Below, one piece after another: positions 25,001 to 37,000 of a DNA stretch of 64,000 nt. Location: NCBI RefSeq assembly GCF_023856365.1, contig NC_064534.1:11428536-11492535 (forward strand). Direction: 5' to 3'. A program made the position numbers and the translations under genes. Each line of letters starts with the position of its first letter. Position 1 is the stretch's first letter. Below the pieces are notes generated by a model. It saw only the letters and a list, made by a program, of their open reading frames with translations. It did not search any database and was not told where the DNA came from. The DNA is from Brienomyrus brachyistius (Eukaryota > Chordata > Actinopteri > Osteoglossiformes > Mormyridae).

Positions 25001-28000
25001 ATTATGTACAATTATAGAGGCATGATGTTAATTGCGTATGCATTGCATTTAGAATAATCTGACCTTTCTTCTTCTCCTCATTCCAGATACAGCTGCAAGT
25101 GTCCAAATGAGGGTAGAGTTGTATGACATGCCTAGTGAACTAACCAGCCGTGATTTGGCAGTGGAATCACCAGTTCTTTCTTCTCCTCCAGGTACCCGTT
25201 GGGATTTTTTATAGCCATTCCCTGAGTTGATAAATGTATGAGTAATTAGTCGCTTTCAGAACTGCGCTGCCCTCCTGAACTTTTCTAGCCTGGAGGAGCT
25301 GTGTGTGTGAATGCAATTGTCTAAATCAGTCGTACCGGACAATAAACGGACTTTACCCTGTGAGCTCCATGGTACGAACTTTGAGTTATCTTCGACTGAT
25401 CCCCACGTGTGAATGTGGCAGGGAGAACTGCAGGAAATTCACCACGAGCGATTAGGTGTGTTGATGACGTTTCTATCATGCGACTGGTATGAAAACAGAA
25501 GAATATAAACATTTGAAGCTGTAGAAGAAGGGCCATTTATAGGATGACCCCCAACGAACATGGCTAACTGGAGAGACGGCAAGAACTTTTTTGAGATTTT
25601 GGGAACTGTTAGTAATGCTGTAAGCAAAGCACTGATTTCCGCAGCATCCTTTTTGCGTCATGCGCTGCTTCCTGCATGCTCTACCCAAGCACCCATTTTG
25701 GAGTATTTCTAGTAGGTGTGAATGCATCTGACACTGACAGTCTCTGGTTGTGTGCCGCATATGTGGAAGGGAAATTCTAGAATATGTCCAGACCTGATTC
25801 TCTGGATAACGTCCAGAGTTCACGTGTGGAAAAGGCTTACGACTAAGCAGTAGAGTTTGTTATGTGTCTCAGTCAAAGATGTGGGGGTTCCTGGATTAAT
25901 TGAACCAGTGGGATTATTTCCTTTTGAATTGGACTTCAAAGCATACTAAATACAATGTGATCCATTATATTTATTTGCTAACCAAGCAGACTGTAGATAA
26001 TGAATGGGGGAATTATTTTTCTTGTGTTTCACTGATTAAGTCAGAAGTATCATGCCACCCGATGGTGAAATGGCAAGATTAGGTTTAATTTGATATATCA
26101 ATTTTTAACAAATTTGTTCTGCTGCTGGGGTGGCCTGATGACTAAGTGAGTGGCACTGTTACCTCGCATCACCATCTTTGGGGATTGGAATCCTGCCTGT
26201 GTTCTGTTCATGTGGTGCTTTCATGTTCTCCCTGCTGTGCGGGTCTGCAGTTGGTACTCTATGGTAGAAAACACAGCCAGGCTCATGATAGCAATGGAAA
26301 AAGTAAGCAGCTTGTCTCCCAGTAAGTGGGTTGTGTTGCTCTTCATTCTTTCATTTCAGTCTGTCTCATCCTCCTGCCCAACCTGGAACTGGATGTTCCC
26401 CTCAGACCCCCATGCCCACCCTGCCTCCCCCAGCCCAGGACCAGCTGCCTCCAGCTTCAGAAGGAGACACTGTCACCAGAAGATTGTCTGTGAGTCAATG
26501 AGAGATGCTGTTCTGCTTCACACTCAGTGAGAAGTGCTGAGGCCAATAATCAAAGCAACGACTGATCAGTATGATAGGTTCCAAACCGTGTTTTGCAAAA
26601 ACGTCCTTAATTTATACCAATGTGAGTGTATTTGGATCCTGAGGTTGACCAGTATGTGGATGTCTTTTTACCAGTTAGTGTAGGTTTGAGTATAATGGTC
26701 ATGGACTGGCATTCTGTGCAGGGTGCTACCTTGCTTTGTGCCCGGTTCTACGTGGGATAGTCTTCAGACCCCCCGATGACTCACTGAGCAGGATGCGCAG
26801 TTGGATGATGGATGGATGATTATATCTTAATTGCGTTCCGCTGCGTTCTCCATTGTCTGACATTTTTTTGGTTACTGTTGTGATGTGCTGGGCTGGCAGT
26901 GACCTTCTGCATGATGGTGGCAGAGCTGCAATGGAGGGAATATGGAAAGCAGAGAAACACCACCATTCCGTCCTGGACCTGCTGCTGGCAGGTAAGGGCC
27001 TTCAGAGGTCCTCCATGAGGCACAATGGATGACCCACAGCCCGGAGTGAAACCGGTGCTGGGCGATTCATGCTACCTATTGTATTAGCCAATCTATCAAG
27101 CATCTGTTAGCAGTTATAGGCTCAGATGGTAATTGCAGTCTGTGGAGGATTATTGGAAAAGAGTGCAAACAAAACCCAACTATGTTTAATGCAAGCAACC
27201 CAGGGACAAGTGGATCATCCTCTCGATCAGCTTTTCCCCTTCCAACATTGTACATATTGAATTATAAAAAATATTCAATAATTTCATTACTTAATGGGAA
27301 TTCAAATGAGGCAAATAAGAAATGCCTGTTCATGTTAACCATAAATATAAACATGCACATATAATAGATAAATAATCTCCGGGGCTTTTAATTTTGATTT
27401 ATTTTCTGTACATCTAGGCAATGCAGGGTTTCTAAATATTTTATTACAAGAGTTCTGTTGTGGTTGAGAAATATTGTCTTCCCAGCACGTACACCGACGC
27501 AATACTGAGAACATGACCTTTGACTCGAGAAACACGAATCACTTTTTTTTGTCATCATTGTGATGATGTACTGGGAGTGGCAAACATGACCGCATCCACC
27601 TATCATCTGGCAGAACCACAGAAGTGTCACCGTGCGAAGCATTACCCACCCCTTCTGGAAGCTGCCAAACTGATGGACATCAAGCGGTTTATCGAGGTGC
27701 ACAGAGACCTCGAAATTGAGCACCTCATTCTGAACTTCCACCCGGACCTGGGTGTGGAGAAGACGCCCCCAGTAGAGCAGATCCACACAGACTCTGCGCT
27801 TGCCCCAGTTGAAGATTTCTCAGTGTTGTCCGTCAGACAGGTTGATTGTGAGTGAACTAAACTTACCGCTGCCATGAACCCACTAAATATGACGCTCAGA
27901 AGCAACTGATCGTGATTCTGATCGAGGATCATTTGATACACATTTTCAGAAGTATCACATCATGACAAGTTTTACTATGTTTGTCTCACCTATCAACAGA

Positions 28001-31000
28001 TATTCTAACAGAATCGAGTGATGAGTCAGGTAGGTCCTGGTTTATGTGACTTTGCAGTCATTCAGTCAACGGATGGTACAAAAATTTGTGCGCTTAGTCA
28101 TAAGGGTAGAGAACAGCTGGGTCTTTTCTGTCCGGATAAACTTTATTTTGTCTTATTCGTGATCTTTGGTCAACTCTGTGGTCAACTTATCGTCATACCA
28201 TTTATAGAATGCAACCCTATTTTATTACTGTAACACATCTTGCAGTCCAAGAATTGGTGAGAAAATGACCTTCTTTAAATAACGGCTAGTAATTAAGGTT
28301 GGGGTTTTTAAATGTTTGTAATAATCAATGACTTTATTGACTTGCTTCTCTTACACTTAGAATATATAAAGCAGCCCAAGAAAGGTGTGGAAGACTTGGA
28401 TAAGGATTTGGATGACATGACTGACAGTGCAAAAGTCAGTCTAACAGTCAGACCTAAAAGCCTGAACATACTTAACATACCTAGAGCTCACAGAACAGAG
28501 TCTAGCCCAGTGGGGGGTTCGGAGAGAAGGAATACAACCCAGCTGGCCAGAGCTTGTGGAACGGGGACTCCTAATAGAAACGCAGCCTGGACACCTCGAA
28601 AGGACCTAGACCCCCTTCACACCTTCATGATACTCCGGTCCCAGCAGTGGCACAAATCTGTTAACCAAGAGCGTCCAACAGAACCAGGCAAGACAACAGT
28701 TTTAATGTAACAGTTTTAGTGACTTTTTGTAAACAATTAGACATTTTTAAATCAAAGGCAGTAGAAAAGCCTATTTGCAGAAAGCCAGCTATATCCCTGA
28801 ATCTTTGGGTGTTTTTCTTGAACTTGTAAAACAAGACATAGCTTGTCCTCCTTATTATCAGTTATCTAAAGAGTTCAATGTGGTCTTTTTCAGCTCCCAG
28901 ACAGAAGCTAGAGCCCAATCAGAAGCCGGTGTGCACAATTTCAGGCAGAGATAGAGCTGGAGCCAAAGACATTTGCAATGCAACTGCAGCTAAGGACAGA
29001 GGCAGTAGTCACGTCATTGCTGTGCAGGCATCAGGTGACAGACTGCTGTGGCGTGATTTGTGTACGGCACAAAGAGTCAGTGTTGGTCGGGTGACTGTGA
29101 GTCTGTACAGAGAGTTAGCGCTAGCCGGTTGACTGTGTACTGTACAGAGAGTCGGTACTGGTCAGAGGACTGTGAGTCTGTCTGTACAGAGAGTCAGTGC
29201 TGCTCAGGTGACTGTTTCTTTGTGTTCAGAGAGCCAGAGACAGGCGTATCAAGAGCTCCGGGCTGTGACAATGTCCTGCCTGTCAAACAGCAATTCCTAC
29301 GCCTTGGGGAGCCAGACTGATTTCCATAGCCTGTCCTCAGACCAAACCCTGTTCCTCCTTAGGCAACAGGAAAAAGAGCTCAGCACGTGCTTGATGCAAG
29401 GTGAGTAGTCAGAGGTTAGATGCTGTGGTACTATTACTGTGTATAATCCTTATGCTCTGCAGACCTACATTAGCTTACATACGTCAGTTTGATCACAGCA
29501 AATACAATTTTGTTGGGTGCACTAAAAAGGTAAACTTGAAGTTTACTAGTGATGTGAACAGTAAACAAACTGTATATGCTGATACATACATTTATCCATG
29601 TCATATGTATATTACACTTATAATGTGCCAGCAGGAACAGTGATAGTAGTAAGGTGCTCCAGTAGCTTAATAGGTGTCCCTTCACACATCCTCTCACTAG
29701 GCTTGGCTCTTGGGTCTCCATAACACTAGTGAATTAGCAGCTGGAGAATGCTTGATATTACTGTTCTGATATGTACATGCCATAGTTGTTTTGGCAAGAA
29801 TATTTATCCCTAGTATGAACATACAGTACCATCCGATGAATCTGTCGAACCCTGTGTAAATTTTGATAGTGACACCATTAATAATCTTTAATTGCATTAA
29901 AGTATGTGTGTATTTCAGGAGAGCCCAGTGAGAAAGGCATTACTATACACAAAGAACTGAGCTTGGTACATGTGTTGGTCACAGCCAGAGACCTGCTTCT
30001 CACCTGTGACCTCAGTGCTGCTGTCGGTATGTGTACATTGGAAGTTGGACTAACCTGACAGCCCCAGGAAAGGGGGGACTTTTAAACTAACTGAGCTGTA
30101 TTTCAACATGGCACTTCAAAGGCTGACCAGGGAGGTGCTCTTACAAAATCTAGACAATACTCTATTTTTACTGCTGTAAATAGTATTAGCTGTGTTCTGC
30201 ATTGAGTCACTTACCTTTCTCTTTATGAGAACCATTCAGATCACGTTCTTTATACAAAGGGACATTAAAGCAAACAACAAATGGCAAAAGGAGCACAAAC
30301 AGCAGTAAAACGGATTAGAAGACTATCATCCACGCAGGTGGAGCATTGCTGTAGCTGCCCAAACCCTCAGTCTTTCTCCTGTCTGGCCCTCCTCAAACAG
30401 ACTACCTTGATGAAGCACGGACAGCAGATGTGGGAGGCTGTCTGAACTCGCTGTGGACCAGACTGCGTGTGGTGCAGTACCTGAGTTGGAGGAGCAGAGA
30501 ACCGAACCCTAAAGCAGCTCAGCTGGAGCAGGAGATGAAGGCCTGGTGGCTGAGGAACAGGAGTCAGACACCTTCTCCTAAAGTCAGTCACCATGCCGAC
30601 TGCGTGTATCTCCCTGAAGTACCCAACCACGTCTGCCCCAGTTGTGTAATCATATTTGCCCAGTCCACCCAGTTAAATCATCCATCAATCCATCTGTCTT
30701 CCAACCATTTATCCTGGTCATAGTTGCAGGAGAGTCCGTCCCATGCAGCACAAGGTTGAGGGATGTATTGGATGGGATACCAGTCCCATAGACATAGAGT
30801 CATAGAATTGGGTCTATTTAGAGACTCTTGGTTTACTGCGTGTCTTTGGACTGTGGGAGTAAAGGGGAATACCTATGGGGAAGTCCATGTAACATGAGGA
30901 GAACGTGCCAACTCCACACATACACAGGCGGTGGTATGAAGCAACTGCGCTACCCACTGAACCACCGTGCCACTCCCAGTTAAACTTGAAAGGCTTGGTC

Positions 31001-34000
31001 AAATGTGTCATAATCCCCTAATTTAAGGTTCCAGGCAGAATGTCTTAAGTGTTTCCAAGAACTCCTTGTTACTTTGTCCTTCATATTGTTTGCTTCTTGC
31101 AGGTTCTTGTCATCCTCGCCATGGACACAGATTGTGTAAGGGCTGAGGTTTATGACACGCTTAGTCATATCACAGGTAAAATGTTGAATTCACATGGTCC
31201 CTCTGATTAAGCTGCAAGTCCGGTTTGCTAAAATCAGGATATTTTTTTTTTGTTTACAAAGAAGTCATGTTGTCACACAATGTTACCAACCAAGAAAATA
31301 GATAGATACATAGAACTAAATCCTGCATATTTATAGAAAGAAGTAAGTGAAAGGTTATAAAAGTGGACGCACCATTTACCATTTCCGATTACGTGAGGTC
31401 ATGGGATTTGTATTGGATTTGCATTCATAGCAAGGCCGTAGCCATGGACACAACACTGGGGGCAAGGCCATAATTGTAATATATATTGAGTGGGATATTG
31501 TGAGCACATCTGTATATTGGGGGGGATGTTTTCCCCCCTCGTACAGTATATATTATAATCCATATAGATCCATAGTGACATTGCTGGTTGAAGTTAGAGG
31601 AGCAGAAGGTGGCCCTGAAGGTTGCAGAACCATAACTGGCACGCGATTGAAAATGTGCTCACATGGTGCAGTCTGTGTTAGAACCTAAGCAGCACAATTA
31701 TGTGCAAACTGAAGCGTGGTAACATTAGCTAGAACACCGATTAAAAGCAAGCGCCATGATGAAGGCTGTAGGAAACATCAATCTCATTGATCTTCTAGCA
31801 TCGTTTATGTATTTTCGTTACATGGGGCAACTCAAAATTTAAATAACGATGCCTTTTAATTAACGCATCACTGTAGTCCTCAGCCAGACCCGGTAGGGAC
31901 TTAAAATTTTCCATGTTTTATCTGAATTCTGCAACTTTCCTTTATGTTTCTCTGGCCTCTAGGTGTCCCCCCATCATTCCTTTATCCAGAGGAGGGGAAC
32001 AGGAAGCTGGATGGTCAGAGAGTGAGCAAGAGGTGACAACGCCACTCCTGACCTATGACCTCTCAATATCGCCACACTGATTGCAGCATCATTGAACTGT
32101 CTTCCTTTATAAACCAATCAGGATGTTAACACTCTTCTCCACACGATATATGCAAAATGGTCCACCAGGATATTAATGAATTCACAATTCCTGTGTTGCT
32201 AATTGGAGTTATTAAATTGCCCATAGGTGTGCATGTGTGAGTGAATGGTGTGTGAGTGTGCCCTGTGATGGGCTGGCCCCCCATCCTGGGTTGTTCCCTG
32301 CCTCGTGCTCGTAGCTTCTGGGATAGGCTCCGGACCCCCCGTGACCCAGAAGGATAAGCGGTTTGGAAAATGGATGGATGGATTCTTGTGTTGTTGTTAA
32401 AGCCATACAGCTATAGTAGTCAGAATGACACAGTAGTCAACCTTCATGCAGGCTATGCAGTTGGGTTTTTGCCATTCAGACAGTCCAGAGTAATTTTTCT
32501 GAATCCAAAATGACGGGTGAGAGTGTGTTTACGGCTCAGTTTGCAGGAGAGTTGGTGCACGGTGGTCAGCAGCTCCCACATTGGTCCCAGCTTTCCTTGG
32601 GACTGCCTCTCCCTTGTAGTGGAGTATAACAGCTCAGAGTCTTCAGCCTGGGCTACTGTCTGCCGGGAGATGGGCATCAGTCACATGACTTTTCAGACCA
32701 TTATTCCAATTGTTGGTTAGTATCCATGAAAAATAAAGCGTTTTTACTTATTTGTTTTGCAGTAAATTTACTTGTACGTCTACAAAGTAAGGATCAGAAA
32801 ACAGGGTTAACCGTTCCTCGAACGGTTAAGGGTCTCATCACAGACACAAAGCCCCACACCACCCCCACAAAACAATATGAAACATTTAGCTTCTCACACA
32901 GGAAGTTTGCGCTACATCTGCCCATTTAAGATATTTAAAGCCAAGTGTTTCTTTATCAGTGACCATATGGTCGTTCTTCCTGTGGATGCATTTGAGTGTA
33001 TAAATATGTCTGTGCCTGCGGGTACGTCTGTCTATGTGGATCCACCCCCCTCATATCTTCGTGAGCCCTGCAGACCCAACCCAGGCTGACTGTGCTGTGG
33101 AGCTGAAGATCGCGTTCGTACTACTGGGAGCAGGCAGTCTGTGTCGCAGTAAGGAACTGCTGCAGATCCTGCAGTCTACGTGAGTCACCTAGCGTGACTC
33201 TCCTCATGTTTCTTAACACTCTGAAATTAAACATTTGTAGGATTTATTATTTATTACTGTTCTCCCACTTATTGTACAGAGGCGTTTTAACATGCAGGTA
33301 TATTTACATTTTGGCCTTGAAAACACATCTGTAGAACTCTTTGCTTGTTCCAGGTATGGCATGAGCCTGCTGGAGAGGAGCCTCCAGCCCTCTCCTCAGA
33401 TGCTGGGTGGACAAGATGGTCACTCTGTGGTCACAGTGGATGAGAGCACAGCAATTTTCACGCAGGCGAGTGGGTCACCTGATTCCTAGATTTGTGTGTG
33501 TAGCCTTGGGAGGTTGATAAACAGGTACAGGTCGATACAGTGTAGAGTAATAGTAGGGCTGCGTCTGGCTCTGTACGTGAAGATGCTGTTCCAGTGGTTG
33601 GTTGAGTGATGTCACTGTCGCTCCCTTAACCACAACTGCTCCAGGGATGATGGCTAACCCCCCCCGCCTTGCGCCACTTTTGGTTAGACGTGTCTGTTAA
33701 GTAAATGCATTTAATGTACAGGTATAAACATTCGTGATAAATATCTAAAGTGGAACTATGGTTTATATTCTCGGTGTGCCATGCATTATTTTTATGATTT
33801 TTATTTATTTTTTTGATGCACAGTTTTTTGCAATAATGCATATAATAATGTGATACAGGAGTAGCGCAGAAGTGTCTTGTCTATAACAACAGAACCTGTG
33901 TTCATTATGTAGGATGAGATTTTGATTGGGAAATGGCCATGTCACCTGGCGGTAAGCATGCAAAGGGCTTCACGTGATACCAAGGCTGACTGCACAATCT

Positions 34001-37000
34001 TTGCAATGCAGGAGCTGGAAGCACTGAGGATAGATGAGATCACTGAGAACGTGGTACAGAGACTGACAGCCCTCTCTCTGCAGTACAGTCACTGCTGGGT
34101 CCTCCTGCTCTGCCCCGAGAAGCTTAGCTCTGGGTGAGTTATCCATGAAATGCAAAACGCATGCGTCCGACATGAAGCATGTCAGTTAAGTTTCAGTTGT
34201 CTTGTTCATTGAGTAGAGTAAAAGTTGTTTATCTTTGGCTGATTGTACACGTAGTTTTTTTGTTTGTAAATGTAGCTTGTCATTTGGTGTGAAAATGTTT
34301 TATAATGGTATAGATGCCAGTTGCACAGTTAAGCTGCTGAGTATCTGCTGGTGATCTAGAACTAGGCAGGATGTTTTGAATATGGTGACAAGGTAAAATC
34401 GGAACTGCCTGGGATAGGATTAGGATCATGTTTTATCCAGTAAAGAGCACTATCCTTCTTCTGGTTTAACTATTAAATTAACAAAATTCTCAACCGGGGC
34501 GCATTCTCAGCCAGCGTGCTTTTATTGGTGGCTTAATTGTTTTGGAAGGTACAACTGCACCAGTGAGGTCTTCAGAAACCTGCCACAGATCTACTTGCAG
34601 CTTTCATGGTTTGGGGAGAAGATGAAAGACATGGATGTCAAGGTACAATAATCCATCCATCCATTTGCCAAACCGCTTATCCTACTGGGTCGCAGGGGCT
34701 CCGGAGGCAATGGGCACGAGGCAGGGAACAACCCAGGATGGGGGTCCAGCCCATCACAGGGCACACACACACACACACACCATTCACGCACACATTCACA
34801 CCTACGGGCAATTTAGCAAGTCCAATTAGCCTCAGCATGTTTTTGGACTGTGGGGGGGAAACCGGAGTACGTGGAGGGAACCCCACGATGACATGGGGAG
34901 AACATGCAAACTCCACACACATGTGACCCAGGCGGAGACTCGAACCCGGGTCCCAGAGGTGTGAGGCAACAGTGCTAACCACTGCACCACCCCTGGTATA
35001 ATAATCCCTTATTCTAAATTACAGGTATTATAATCACATTCAGAATACAGTCAGTGGTCACTTTTTTAGATAGGCTTATGTTCTGCTGAGTAGAACACAC
35101 TTTTGCCTCCAGACCTTCTTCAGGGGTTGACCAGTTCTGCATCCAGAGAAGCCATTCTGCATGTCCTTAAAGTACTGACCTGGTTTTTTTTTCTTTTCAT
35201 TTGTTGTCTTCCTGTTAGCTTTAACAAATCTGACCCTCCTCCTCATTAACTTATTTTATTAAAAATGTGTTTTTTCGCCCCCAAAACTGCCACTGACTGG
35301 CTTTTTTTATTTATTGCACCATTCTTTGTAAACTCTAAACACTGTAGTTAGTGTGTGAAAATCCCAGGAAAGTGGCTATTATTGAAACGCAGTCTTAACA
35401 GGGATACAAGTGATAGTGTGACCTTTGACTTTTGGCAGTAAACCATTAAGACAGTGTGTTCTTAAAATACTCTGCTAGGTTTATCCCAGTATTAAGCAGT
35501 AATATATGTGCTGAATAAAAAACAGCCCTGTGTTGGGACACCAGAATCATGTTGCACTTTAATTGTCATACATTGTGAAACGAATGTGGTGAAAGGTCCT
35601 CTCTGCAGCTCATTTAGGGCCCTGTAAGTCCACAGGTGCTGTTTGTGACTGGAATGGCAGACCTGGCCAGATGCATGCATGACATTGCTCGCCATACCCT
35701 GATGACCTGCAGCAGAGATCCCATCACCTGGCTAGACAGAGACTGGCTCTCGGTGCTGCCATCTCAGGTACAAGGACATCGCTGCACAATGAATGGGCAG
35801 AGGCACGTAATGTGAGATCAGTGTGCTTTTCTTTTGCAATGATGCTTTGAAGTACTGTGTTTGCACCCTATATTTGGACTGTGCGTTTCTATTGTGTGCC
35901 ATTTCATCACTTTACCTGTAATATTCTCGTTTTTCGTGATGGCGAACACCACCTGGTGAAGCACTTTCTCGTTCCTAAGAGGGAACTATCATTCATCAGT
36001 GTTGCACTTGCTGCTCTATACCCTGCGCAGGAGGAGAAATGGCTGACACATTTCCCTAGCATCTCCCCACTGGTTGCCCAGCTGATGCTGTCCCGAGCCC
36101 CAGGCTTTCACTGGCTTCTTACGGCTCCTCTCCCTGATCTCCGGAGATTACTTCCTGAGGTCCCTGAGAAAGTGATCAAGGTGACCATGCATCTCTAACT
36201 GTCATCTCAAATGAAACTAGCCTTGAGACCGAAAGGCTCAGGTCCTGTAAAGGGTACTATGGATATACAATCGAACCTGCTGCTTCACTAACTCGAAATT
36301 TATCAGCAAAGGTATCCACCTTAGTCCTGTAGGTGCTACTGTGGAAATGAGTATAGGGTGTAACTTTCAGTGAAGCAGCGGCAACAACTTATGATGCTTT
36401 CAAGTAACTAGCCTCCCATGGTGGCCCACTGAAATGCGTCTAACATGTATGGTGTTACATATACTGCTTTTCAGGGGAGTTTCATTCTTCCTGTGTCCTT
36501 AGCTTTGCCTGCAATGGCATCATGGAGCTCAGGAATGTGTTGCGCCATTCGTGGCAGAGCTACTATGTGGCTTTAACAGCAATGCTTTGATCACGCACCA
36601 AAAACAAACAGGGACTGCAGCTGTCTTTGTACACATTTCACTGGCTGCCAAAACATGATGAATCGAGACGAAACTGGCTTAAGAACATAAACCCGAGGAG
36701 CCCACGGAAGACACTCCCTGTATGTTCATGTCACTCTGCTGATGAGAAACCAATGCTGTTTCCACCTCCTTTTAACAAAACCCATACATCCTTGTTGCTG
36801 TGGAGATATCGATACGCCTCAGAGCTTTAAAGATTTTTCAATATGTCACCTTCAGTTGCAACAGACTCGATGAAGAAGCTGTGTGTCAGGGGTGCAATGG
36901 ATCACGAAAGTCACGGTTTCCATTGCATCATGGATCGAATCATTTTTTGGATCAGCAACAAAAGGAGAAATATAACAGCTTTCCATGTACTGTATTAGTT

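Larger units (their letters stand above)
19063..26991 (+). other. shoc1: shoc1 coding exons 1-11
   Basis: Exons: 19063-19107, 19213-19315, 19992-20082, 20703-20830, 21838-21891, 22010-22160, 22587-22686, 23232-23373, 25087-25191, 26360-26489, 26900-26991. They encode the N-terminal half, residues 1 to about 380. The first coding exon begins in non-coding sequence after an acceptor at 19009-19010, so a 5' UTR exon must lie upstream, probably within 18.3-18.6 kb. The 54-nt exon at 21838 is supported by phase on both sides. For the exon at 22010 I used the acceptor at 22008-22009 because the frame upstream of it hits a stop. Introns here hold simple repeats and SINE debris only. Confidence 0.85.
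27614..31175 (+). other. shoc1: shoc1 coding exons 12-19
   Basis: Exons: 27614-27847, 28000-28029, 28361-28687, 28894-29034, 29230-29400, 29919-30026, 30401-30582, 31103-31175. Exon 13 is only 30 nt but fits in phase and has good splice signals. Exon 14 (109 codons, Ser/Thr/Arg-rich, poorly conserved) ends at a GC donor. Exons 16-18 carry the best conserved run of this half, [12 protein letters not shown] to [12 protein letters not shown]. Exon 12 uses the acceptor at 27612-27613; an apparent earlier acceptor at 27407 leads to a stop. Confidence 0.87.

Noticed and set aside
27408..27613. Possible extra shoc1 exon beginning after the AG at 27406-27407
   Set aside because: It has the right phase but runs into a stop before any usable donor; joining 26991 directly to 27614 keeps phase and gives a sensible protein.
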